From assembly GCA_020633195.1 (NCBI GenBank), contig JACKEC010000018.1, forward strand, positions 62,001-126,000: a stretch of 64,000 nucleotides of DNA, given 5' to 3'. The position numbers and the translations under genes were made by a program. This DNA is from Sandaracinaceae bacterium (GTDB lineage: Bacteria; Myxococcota_A; Polyangia; Polyangiales; Sandaracinaceae). The notes under the pieces are model-generated. The model ran no database searches. It saw only the letters and a list, made by a program, of their open reading frames with translations, and was not told the DNA's origin. Below are positions 34,183-41,428 of this stretch, piece by piece (within the stretch, counting starts at the first letter, position 1; each line of letters begins with the position of its first letter).

Positions 34183-35605
34183 CCTCGCCCCCCGCCGGGA
34201 GCGTGAGGATCACCTCGGTCCCGCGCCCGGGCTCCGAGACGATCTCCATCCGACCCCCCGCGGCCCGGACCACGCTCTGCGAGACGCTCAATCCAAGCCC
34301 CGTGCCACCGCGCGCGGCCTTGGTCGTGAAGAGCGGCTCGAAGGCGCGCGCGACGACGTCGGAGTCCATCCCGGGCCCCGAGTCCCGGACTGACAGCCGC
34401 ACGGAGCCGTCGACGCTCACCGCCGCGATGCGCATCGTCCCGCCCGCGCGCAGCGCGTCGAGGGCGTTGAGGACGAGGTTCACGAGGACCATCACGAGGT
34501 GGTCCTCGATCATCCGCACGGCGGGCAGCGACGGCGGCGCGTCCACGATCAGCTCGACGTTGCGCATGCGCTTGTCGTGGCGGACCAGGCGCACCGCGTC
34601 GGCGATGGCCGTCCCGACCGACACCTCGGAGGTCTCCTCCTCGCCCCGACGCCGCGCGAAGTCGACCATCTCGCGGAGCGCGCGGCCGATCCGATCGACG
34701 TGCTCGCGCAGGACGTCGACCGACTCGGCGACGTTCTCCGGGGCCGGGTCGAGCTCGAGCATCTCCAGCTCGCTGGACAGGCTCGCGAGCGGGTTGCCGA
34801 TGTCGTGCGCGATGCCCGCCGCGAGCACCCCGAGGCAGGCCATCTTCTCTTGGTGCACGACCACCGCCTCGAGGCGCTTGGCGTCGGTGACGTCGCGCGC
34901 CACCTCGAGCACCAGCTCGGGGTCGCCCTCGCGCTCGGGGACGGGGTAACGCTCGACCTCGAAGATGCGATTGGTCCGCGAATCCCGGGTGAGACCGCCC
35001 CGTTCGACGGGATGAAGGCGACAACTCTCCGTGCACCCCTCTGGTGATCCGCAGGGAGCCGCGCACGGCTCGGACACGGACTCGCGCGCGACCCGGTTGA
35101 CCTTGAGGACCCGCCCGCTCCGATCGGTGACGACGATGCGATCGCGGAGGCTCTCGAAGAGGTGCTCGGTGAACGCCTGCGAACGCTCGAGCTCGGCCGT
35201 CCGCTCGAGCACCTCGCCCTCGAGGAGGGCGATCTTCTCGCTCAGCTCGCGGGCGTAGTGCCGCCGCGTCCGCGTCGCGACGAGGAAGCCCCACGTGCCG
35301 AGCACCACCGCCGAGCCCATGCCGCGAGCGATGTGCAGCCCGTACACGAGACCCGGCGCGGCCTCGAGCAGCACCGTGCGCTCCAGCACCTCGTAGCCGC
35401 CGAAGATGACGAGGAGGATCGCGGTCCCCGTGATCGCGACCCGAAGCCAGATCCTCGAGTAGGACAGCTCGAGCGTCGCCCCCGGAGGAGCGAGGCGAGC
35501 GCTCGCGGATCCGAGCACGGGGAGGTGTCGATGGGCGGTGAGCTCCTGCAACTGGTGCCTCAGGACCCTCACTTGCTCCCCGAGCGCGTGCGTGTAGTGC
35601 GTCAC
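34175..35605 (-). CDS. Membrane PAS sensor histidine kinase
   Basis: A 476-residue kinase starting at GTG. Two membrane segments (about residues 50-115, VAITGTAILLVIFGGY and MGSAVVLGTWGFLVA) are followed by a coiled coil (about 120-145) and a PAS domain. The PAS loop at about 181-196 is unusually cysteine-rich (PCAAPCGSPEGCTESC), as in PAS domains that bind a redox-active group. The kinase core has His267 in AAGIAHDIGNPLAS, N-box NLVLNALDAL, DSGPGM, and GGTGLGLSVS. It is the partner of the NtrC-type regulator. Input is probably redox or a small metal-bound ligand. Confidence 0.92.
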   Translation of the reverse strand: MTHYTHALGEQVRVLRHQLQELTAHRHLPVLGSASARLAPPGATLELSYSRIWLRVAITGTAILLVIFGGYEVLERTVLLEAAPGLVYGLHIARGMGSAVVLGTWGFLVATRTRRHYARELSEKIALLEGEVLERTAELERSQAFTEHLFESLRDRIVVTDRSGRVLKVNRVARESVSEPCAAPCGSPEGCTESCRLHPVERGGLTRDSRTNRIFEVERYPVPEREGDPELVLEVARDVTDAKRLEAVVVHQEKMACLGVLAAGIAHDIGNPLASLSSELEMLELDPAPENVAESVDVLREHVDRIGRALREMVDFARRRGEEETSEVSVGTAIADAVRLVRHDKRMRNVELIVDAPPSLPAVRMIEDHLVMVLVNLVLNALDALRAGGTMRIAAVSVDGSVRLSVRDSGPGMDSDVVARAFEPLFTTKAARGGTGLGLSVSQSVVRAAGGRMEIVSEPGRGTEVILTLPAGGEDG

Positions 35606-35614
35606 CTCACGCCC

Positions 35615-35665
35615 CTCTCATTCCTGAGAGCCGCTCGAGCCCCCTTTTTCTCGGGCCTGAGAGCC
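35615..35665. promoter_or_regulatory. Second pair of enhancer-type palindromes, before the kinase gene
   Basis: Site C (35615-35632) reads CTCTCATTCCTGAGAGCC and site D (35649-35665) reads TCTCGGGCCTGAGAGCC; on the minus strand both start GGCTCTCAGG, the same half-site as sites A and B. Centres are about 33 bases apart, again three turns. They are placed about 97 and 130 bases upstream of the predicted plus-strand sigma-54 start and downstream of the minus-strand one, so they could serve both divergent units. Confidence 0.62.
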
Positions 35666-35703
35666 GATCCGCGGGCGCCCGACGCGTCATCGAGCACGCG
35701 CGC

Positions 35704-35719
35704 AGCAACGCCCGTGCCT
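35704..35719 (-). promoter_or_regulatory. Sigma-54-like promoter for the kinase-regulator operon
   Basis: On the minus strand AGGCACGGGCGTTGCT matches the consensus TGGCACG-N4-TTGCW except for the first base. The GG is at 35718-35717 and TTGC at 35708-35705. Transcription would start near 35693, giving an 88-base leader that contains palindromes C and D before the GTG of the kinase. This suggests autoregulation by the regulator the operon encodes. Confidence 0.65.
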
Positions 35720-35726
35720 CGCTAGC

Positions 35727-35742
35727 TGGCTTGCGCGTTGCA
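35727..35742 (+). promoter_or_regulatory. Sigma-54-like promoter for the DUF2478-porin operon
   Basis: TGGCTTGCGCGTTGCA has TGGC and TTGCA at the exact -24/-12 spacing. Transcription would start near 35753. This is only a few bases before the ATG at 35756, so the mRNA would be almost leaderless, or the start site differs. The promoter lies back to back with the minus-strand one at 35704-35719. Confidence 0.55.
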
Positions 35743-35755
35743 CCGGCGCGGAGGG

Positions 35756-36298
35756 ATGCCGACCGATCGAGAATCCCCCCGCTGGATCGCCGTCGTCGGC
35801 GCGGGCCGAGATGGGCGCGCCGACGTGCTCGTCGAGCTGGCGAGGGCGCTGGTGACCGCGGGGGCTCGCGTCGGCGGCTTCCTGCAGCAGACGCGCTGGT
35901 CCGGCGACACGATCGAGGGCTACGACCTCGTCCACCCCGTGAGCGGCGAGCGCGTGGCGCTGGCCCGCGAGGATCACGGCGTCCCCGAGCTGTGCCGATG
36001 GACGTTCTCGGAGGCCGCGTTCGACGCCGCGCGCCAGTGGACCCTGGAGGGCGAGCACGACGTGGTGTTCGTCGAGGCGGGCCGGCTCGAGGCCGCGGAG
36101 CGAGGCCATTGGCCCACCGTCGCGCGCGCGCTGGCCGTCCAGCCGTTGACCGTGCTGTCGATCCGGCGGGGGGTGCTCGCGAGCGTCGCGCTGCGCCTCC
36201 CCGATCCGATCGACGCGATCGAGCTGCCCGCGGGGGACCACGAGGTCGAGCGCTTCGTCGCCCGATCGCGGCGCCACTACGAGGAGGAGAAGCGATGA
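35756..36298 (+). CDS. DUF2478-type protein (possible P-loop-fold NTPase relative)
   Basis: A 180-residue cytoplasmic protein. It opens with RWIAVVGAGRDGRADVLVELARAL and VTAGARVGGFLQQTRW, then has strands GYDLVHPVSG, REDHGVPELCRWTF, and a central HDVVFVEAGRLEAAERGHWP. This order is that of DUF2478, a family of unknown function related to NTPase-type folds. The usual lysine of a Walker A loop is absent. The start at ATG 35756 is preceded directly by GGAGGG, which is close for a ribosome site; a TTG at 35738 is an alternative but lies inside the promoter. It overlaps the porin gene (ATGA). Confidence 0.6.
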   Translation: MPTDRESPRWIAVVGAGRDGRADVLVELARALVTAGARVGGFLQQTRWSGDTIEGYDLVHPVSGERVALAREDHGVPELCRWTFSEAAFDAARQWTLEGEHDVVFVEAGRLEAAERGHWPTVARALAVQPLTVLSIRRGVLASVALRLPDPIDAIELPAGDHEVERFVARSRRHYEEEKR

Positions 36299-37809
36299 AT
36301 CGGATTCGAGGTCGGCTCGTCGTCACGGCCGCCGTCGCTTGTTGGCTCGCCCCAGGCGGAGCGCTCGCGCAACCACCGGAGGCCGACGCGGCGCTCGAGG
36401 AGGAGCCGGTCGAGGCGATCCCCGACCCGATGGAGGAGCGCCTCCGCCGGCTCGAGGAGCAGGATCGAGCACAGCAAGAGGAGCTGTCACGAGCGCTCGG
36501 GCGCGTCGACGAGCTCGAGGAGGCGCTCCGCGCCGCGGAGGCCGCGGAGGCCGAGGAGGCGGCCGCCGAAGAGGACGAGCCGGAGGTGCCCGCGCCGCCC
36601 AGCGGCCCGACGGTCCGTCCGCTCGCGTCGCTCTTCACGCGGCTCGAGCACCGCGAAGGCTACGCGGCCCTCGGGGCTGGCAACCCCGGCTGCTTCCCCG
36701 GCGCGAACGACGGTGACTGCATCCGCTACCGCGCCGGCGCGGGCCTGGCGATCGGCGACCTGCGGGTGAGCGACGACGTCGTCGCGGCGGTCCGGTTCCT
36801 CCCGCAGGTGGCGGGCTTCTGGTCGTTCGGCGCGCCGCCCACGTCGGGGGGCGTGCTGCACCCGTCGCTCGATCTCTATGAGGGCAGCCTCATCCTGCGG
36901 ATCGGGACCGCGGTCCAGGTCGACGTGGGTCGGATCGTCCTCAACTACGGCGATCAGATGGTGATCGGCTCGCTGCGATGGCACCCGGCCGGCCGCTCCT
37001 TCGACGGCGCGCGCATGCGCATCCAGCCCGAGGCGGACGGGTTCTGGGTCGACCTGTTCTGGACGATGCTGAACGAGGGCGGCGCGGGCGGCTTCGGGAA
37101 CGCGGACGCCTACTTCTACGGTGCGTACGCGGCGCTCGGTCCGTTGCTCGGCGGCGGCGCGCAGCTCGACGCGTACGCGCTCGGGCGGCAGCGCAACGAC
37201 CGAGTGGACGCGATGGGGGGCCAGCTCCAGTGGGACCTCCTCGTGCACGTCGGCGGGCGCTTCCGCCACCGGATCGAGATCGTCGATCTTCGATTCGAGG
37301 GCGGCATCCAGCTCGGCCGCAACGGCGGCCCCGTGGGCGTGGACCCGTCCGCGATCCTCGCGGGACACCTCGACGGTGAGGTGGGCCTCAACCTCGCCGA
37401 CGACCTCGTGCGCATCGGCGCGCACGGCTTCTTCGCTTCGGGCGACGACCCGACGACGGCCGAGGTCGAGGCCTACGACCAGCTCTTCCCGACCGCGCAC
37501 GCCTTCCTCGGCCTCAGCGACGTGATGGGCGCGCGTACGAACGTCGCGGGCGGCGCCCTCCACGTGCTCGGCAAGCCGATCCCCGAGCTCCGGCTCGGCC
37601 TCGACGTGTTCGTGTTCGCGCGACCCGAGACGGGCGGGCTCGACGCGTACGCCGGCACCGAGGGCGACGTGAACGTGATCTGGCTACCCGGCGCGGGCCT
37701 GAGGGTGCGCGGCCTCTACGCGCTCTACCTGCCCAACCAGGGCTTCTGGAGCACGACCTCCGACCCGGTCCACTACATCGAGGTCGAGCTCGGCTACGAG
37801 CTCCAGTAG
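36295..37809 (+). CDS. Alginate-export-type outer-membrane porin
   Basis: A 504-residue protein with signal peptide (ending GALA-Q), a Glu-rich coiled coil (about 45-95, MEERLRRLEEQDRAQQEELS) and a beta-barrel. The barrel contains wording typical of the alginate_exp (AlgE-like) family: VGRIVLNYGDQMVIGS, RSFDGARMRIQPEADGFWVDLFW, and a closing VEVELGYELQ-type strand. Such barrels export or import anionic polysaccharides or other solutes. The coiled coil may bind peptidoglycan or trimerise. It is the second gene of the predicted sigma-54 operon; the substrate is unknown. Confidence 0.8.
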   Translation: MNRIRGRLVVTAAVACWLAPGGALAQPPEADAALEEEPVEAIPDPMEERLRRLEEQDRAQQEELSRALGRVDELEEALRAAEAAEAEEAAAEEDEPEVPAPPSGPTVRPLASLFTRLEHREGYAALGAGNPGCFPGANDGDCIRYRAGAGLAIGDLRVSDDVVAAVRFLPQVAGFWSFGAPPTSGGVLHPSLDLYEGSLILRIGTAVQVDVGRIVLNYGDQMVIGSLRWHPAGRSFDGARMRIQPEADGFWVDLFWTMLNEGGAGGFGNADAYFYGAYAALGPLLGGGAQLDAYALGRQRNDRVDAMGGQLQWDLLVHVGGRFRHRIEIVDLRFEGGIQLGRNGGPVGVDPSAILAGHLDGEVGLNLADDLVRIGAHGFFASGDDPTTAEVEAYDQLFPTAHAFLGLSDVMGARTNVAGGALHVLGKPIPELRLGLDVFVFARPETGGLDAYAGTEGDVNVIWLPGAGLRVRGLYALYLPNQGFWSTTSDPVHYIEVELGYELQ

Positions 37810-37813
37810 CTGG

Positions 37814-38125
37814 TCACTCCACCTGCTCGAGGATGCGATGCAGCCGCGTGACGTGCTCCTGCACGAGGCGCGGCTCGGCGCCCGCCGCGAGGGCGTCCTG
37901 CTGGAGCAGCGACAGGCTGCGGTAGAGGTCGGACCACTCGGGCTCCCCCACGACGCCGCCCCGCGCCAGCACCTCGTCGAGGTAACGCGACTGCGCCTCG
38001 AAGGTCCCCCCGCGCGCCTCGACCAGGCACTCGATCACGGCGTCGCGGACCTCGCGGAGGGAACGAGGGGTCGTCTCCAGCTCCGTGGTCGGGACCCACT
38101 TCCGTCGTTCCGCCTCGTAGCCCAT
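37814..38125 (-). CDS. Small hypothetical protein
   Basis: A 103-residue protein of unknown function, charged and helical (SLREVRDAVIECLVEARG, SDLYRSLSLLQQDALAAG, QEHVTRLHRILEQVE). The ATG (MGYEAERRKW) has GGGGGAG upstream; the frame extends further but into the divergent lipoprotein's promoter. No signal, membrane segment or motif is recognised. It is convergent with the porin gene, 4 bases apart. Confidence 0.5.
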   Translation of the reverse strand: MGYEAERRKWVPTTELETTPRSLREVRDAVIECLVEARGGTFEAQSRYLDEVLARGGVVGEPEWSDLYRSLSLLQQDALAAGAEPRLVQEHVTRLHRILEQVE

Positions 38126-38165
38126 CGCTCCCCCTGCCCCGAAGCATGTAGCCTGCCTCGGGCAA

Positions 38166-39056
38166 ATGGGAGTCTTCGATCGAGGAGGCACCGGGTGGGC
38201 GTGGCTGCTGGTCGCGTGCGGCTGCGGATCGACCGAGCCGCCGCCCGGCCCGCCGCCGACGCGCCTTCAGCAGCAAGAGATCGCGACGAGCGTGGACGGC
38301 CTGTCCGGGCTCACCACCGACGGCGACGGCGTGCACTGGTCGATCGCCGAGCGCGATCGCGCGCTGGTCACGATCCCCCCGGAGGGTCGGCCTCGCCGCG
38401 TCCCGCTGCGCGGCGTCCCCGACGGCCTCGACACCGAGTCGATCGCCTGGGTCGAGGGGGCGCGGTTCGCGGTCGGCACGGAGTCGATGGACGAGGACAG
38501 GACCAGCGACGTCGTCCTGGTGGTCGAGCTCGGCGCCGACGAGGCGCGCGTCGTCGGACAGCTGGAGGTGCCCTACGCGATGCTCGGGATCGAGGCCGAG
38601 GAGAACCGAGGCGTCGAGGGGATCGCGTTCGTCCCGGGTGTCTCGACGAACGAATGGCCGGGGACGCTGATCGTGGCGATGGAGAACGTCGTGGAGCGCG
38701 GCGGGCGTCGCTACGCGCCGCTCGGCGTGTACGCGGACGGGCGCTGGCGGCGCGCGCTCGTCGCGCTCAGCACCGACACGGGCAAGATCGCCGCGCTCGA
38801 CGCGCGCGCCGTCGACGGCGGGATCGAGGTGCGGGCGATCGAGCGACACTACGGCGTGATGCGCGTCCTCGGCTTCACGCTCGGCCCGAGCGCGGAGACG
38901 ATCACGCCGACGCTCGTGGTGGACCTCGCCGGTCGCGTGCGCGGCGACGCCAACCTCGAGGGGCTGACCCGCGTGGGAGACGAGCTGTGGCTGATCGCGG
39001 ACAACCACCACGGGCGCCGCACGGGCCCGAACCTCCTCGTCCGCGTCGTCCCGTGA
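38166..39056 (+). CDS. Esterase-like / phytase-like beta-propeller lipoprotein
   Basis: A 296-residue lipoprotein (lipobox VACG near residue 18). The mature part is a beta-propeller-like series: VDGLSGLTTDGDGVHWSIAERDRAL, LDTESIAWVEGARFAVGTE, NRGVEGIAFVPG, IVAMENVVERGG, and ANLEGLTRVGDELWLIADN. This wording matches the 'esterase-like activity of phytase' domain. The substrate is not known. It is divergent from the small hypothetical gene and about 39 bases before the DUF1579-type gene. Confidence 0.66.
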   Translation: MGVFDRGGTGWAWLLVACGCGSTEPPPGPPPTRLQQQEIATSVDGLSGLTTDGDGVHWSIAERDRALVTIPPEGRPRRVPLRGVPDGLDTESIAWVEGARFAVGTESMDEDRTSDVVLVVELGADEARVVGQLEVPYAMLGIEAEENRGVEGIAFVPGVSTNEWPGTLIVAMENVVERGGRRYAPLGVYADGRWRRALVALSTDTGKIAALDARAVDGGIEVRAIERHYGVMRVLGFTLGPSAETITPTLVVDLAGRVRGDANLEGLTRVGDELWLIADNHHGRRTGPNLLVRVVP

Positions 39057-39094
39057 CCGACGTGGTATCCCCGAGCCACGCACCGGAGGACCCC

Positions 39095-39586
39095 ATGAGC
39101 GAATCGAACGGCTTCGAGATGCCCCGACCCGGCGAACCGCACGCCCGCCTCGCGAAGCTCGCGGGTCGATGGGACGCGACAGAGACGATGTTCCCGTCGC
39201 CTTGGGACCCGGCTGGCGGGGCGCGCCGCGCGCGCACGGTGAACCGCCTGACCATCGACGGCTTCTTCCTGCTCAACGAGTACGAGCAGGAGCACGAGGG
39301 CGCCGTCGTCTTCCGAGGGCTCGGCATCTACGGCTGGGACGCGCAGCGCGAGCGCTACTCGATGTACTGGGTCGACAGCATGGGCGCGCCTCCGTCGAGC
39401 GCGGTGTGGGGCAGCTGGGAGGCCGACACGCTGACCTTCGCGCACGAGACCCCGCGCGGGCACACCCGCTACGTCTACGTGTTCGAGGCCGACGACCGCT
39501 ACGTCTTCCGCCTCGAGTCGTCGCCCGATGGCGAGACGTGGGCGCCGATGATGATCGGCACGTACACCCGCGTCGGCGACGCCTGA
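39095..39586 (+). CDS. DUF1579-family protein
   Basis: A 163-residue cytoplasmic protein with GGAGGA 7 bases before the ATG. It has the usual DUF1579 pattern: PGEPHARLAKLAGRWDATETMF at the start, LTIDGFFLLNEYEQE, FRGLGIYGWDAQRERYSMYWVDSMG in the middle, and a beta-rich end with TPRGHTRYVYVFEADDRYVFRL. The fold is a lipocalin-like barrel; the role is unknown. Confidence 0.78.
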   Translation: MSESNGFEMPRPGEPHARLAKLAGRWDATETMFPSPWDPAGGARRARTVNRLTIDGFFLLNEYEQEHEGAVVFRGLGIYGWDAQRERYSMYWVDSMGAPPSSAVWGSWEADTLTFAHETPRGHTRYVYVFEADDRYVFRLESSPDGETWAPMMIGTYTRVGDA

Positions 39587-39605
39587 GAGGTTCGCGGCCC
39601 AAAGA

Positions 39606-39698
39606 ACTGAGTCCCGAGGGCGCGAAGCGACCGAGGGATCTCAGTGGGGAGCGCGAGGGGCTTGCCCCTCGCCGGAGAGAAATCGCCGGAGGCGATTT
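39606..39698. repeat. Multi-hairpin intergenic element
   Basis: Three inverted repeats follow one another between two convergent genes. They are ACTGAGTCCC at 39606 with GGGATCTCAGT at 39635; GCGAGGGG-CTTG-CCCCTCGC at 39653-39672; and AAATCGCC-GGA-GGCGATTT at 39680-39698. The last two are perfect 8-bp stems. It could be a bidirectional terminator or a dispersed REP-like repeat. No second copy is seen in the window. Confidence 0.6.
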
Positions 39699-39715
39699 AT
39701 CGACAGATCTTGAGC

Positions 39716-41428
39716 TCAGATCGCGATCAGCAGGGCGGCGACGGCGACGCCGAAGCCGGCGAGCATGGGGAGCGCCACCCGCGCGGCGCGGCGCACCGCG
39801 CGCTGGGTCAAGACCTCGCGCGCGTCGCTGCGCGACCCGAGGGTGAGCGCGCCGTCCTCCGGCCACGCCGCGCTCGCCTGACGCGGCCCCGCGACGCCCG
39901 AGGACGGGAAGCGGGAGAGCAAGACGACGTGCACTCCACCCCAGTCGTCGGGCTCGCCGCCGCCGATCACGGGGACGGGCGCGTCCGGGAGGCGGAAGCG
40001 GATCGCGCCGTCCGCCGCCTCGACCCACGCCTCGCCCTCGACGCGGAGGCGCGCTCGATCGGCGCCGAGGAGCGCGGCCCACGCGGGGGGCGGGGTGTAG
40101 AGGAGGCGGCTGCCCTCGCCGAGCCGGAGCGTCCCCTCGAGCGCCGCGAGCGCGCCCGACTCGCGCTCGCCCGCGAGCAGGGCCGGCGCCTGGAGCCCGC
40201 GCGCGGAGCCGAGCTCGACGCCCACGGTGAAGGTCAGGAACAGGAGGAGCAGCGCGCCGATCGCGAGGCCCGCCGACCCGACCCGACCGAGGCGACCGAG
40301 CGTGCGATCCGCGAGCGAGTCGTCGAGGCGGACGCCGTCGTCGTCCACCACCGTCCACGCCCAGTGGGTGCCGTCCGACACCGCCACCCGGTACTCGGGG
40401 ACGGGCTCCCCGCCGCGGGTGCGCTGGTCCACGAAGATCCACGCGTCGTACGTGGGGAAGTCGGCGTCGATCGCGCCAGCGCCGCCGCCGTCGTCCGCCT
40501 CCACCACGACCCCGCGCCCCTCGGCGCGGACGCGCACCGACGTGCCGGGGAGGCGGCCCTCGCGGATCGGGCGACCGAGCATCTCGGGGTGGAGGCCTCG
40601 TTGCTGGGGCGCCGGAGACGCGCCGCGCTGCATCGGGAGCGGGACCGCGGCCGTCACGAGGAACGCCGCCGCGACCGCGATCAGCGCCGGCGCGATCATC
40701 CACGCGAGGCCCCGGAGGCGGGCCTGCGACGCGGGCTCCGTCGCGGGCCGCGCGACGTCGGCGTCGGCCCAGACGTTCGCGAGCATCGCCAGGACGCGGG
40801 GCGTGGCGAACGCGACGCCGAGCGGTCCGCAGAGCATCGCTGGCGAAGCGCGATCGACGCCCGCGCCGAGGAAGGAGCCCCCGAGCGCGAACGCGAGGCC
40901 GAACGCCGCGTACACGGCGCCGACCGTCGCGCCGGTGCGCAGGCTCGGCCCGGCGCCCCGCGACGCCGCGAGCTCGAAGGAGCGACCGAAGGGCGCGAAG
41001 AACCCGGCCTCGCCGGCGACCGCGAGGATCGGGGCATAGAGCAGCGACGCGAGCGCGGCCCCGAGCCCGATCGCGGAGGCGGGCCCCGCGACGAGCACCG
41101 CCGCGAGCTGGACCCCTTCGCCGAGCCCCTCGGTCAGGTGCTCGGCGACCACCGAGGCCGCCAGCATCGTCGCCCAGAACACGAGCACCAGGACGAACGC
41201 GGTCGAGCCCGCGAACGTCTTCTCCGGGTCGCGGGGTCCGGGTCGGTCGCGCAGCTCGAGCGCGTTGGCCGTGACCATGCGCGTCAGGATCTTGAGCGCG
41301 CGCATCGCCACCGGGAGGCCGATGAGGCAGGTCGAGAGCGACAAGCCGAGGGGCAGGAGCACCCACGCGTTGCCGATGAGCTTGCTCGGGTCGCGCCAGA
41401 GCACGCGCGTCGTGCTCGGGGCGCTCAC
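39716..41428 (-). CDS. Polytopic membrane protein of unknown function
   Basis: A 570-residue protein with about eight membrane segments, beginning STTRVLWRDPSKLIGNAWVL after a GTG start. The first half has repeated hydrophobic helices (FVLVLVFWATMLAASVVAEH, LAAVLVAGPASAIGLGAALA, AFGLAFALGGSFLGAG). A soluble loop (about 295-385) follows, then more helices and a beta-rich extracytoplasmic domain near residues 430-550. No known motif is recognised. The GTG overlaps the RND permease stop (GTGA), so it is the last gene of the efflux operon and may assist it. Confidence 0.62.
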   Translation of the reverse strand: MSAPSTTRVLWRDPSKLIGNAWVLLPLGLSLSTCLIGLPVAMRALKILTRMVTANALELRDRPGPRDPEKTFAGSTAFVLVLVFWATMLAASVVAEHLTEGLGEGVQLAAVLVAGPASAIGLGAALASLLYAPILAVAGEAGFFAPFGRSFELAASRGAGPSLRTGATVGAVYAAFGLAFALGGSFLGAGVDRASPAMLCGPLGVAFATPRVLAMLANVWADADVARPATEPASQARLRGLAWMIAPALIAVAAAFLVTAAVPLPMQRGASPAPQQRGLHPEMLGRPIREGRLPGTSVRVRAEGRGVVVEADDGGGAGAIDADFPTYDAWIFVDQRTRGGEPVPEYRVAVSDGTHWAWTVVDDDGVRLDDSLADRTLGRLGRVGSAGLAIGALLLLFLTFTVGVELGSARGLQAPALLAGERESGALAALEGTLRLGEGSRLLYTPPPAWAALLGADRARLRVEGEAWVEAADGAIRFRLPDAPVPVIGGGEPDDWGGVHVVLLSRFPSSGVAGPRQASAAWPEDGALTLGSRSDAREVLTQRAVRRAARVALPMLAGFGVAVAALLIAI

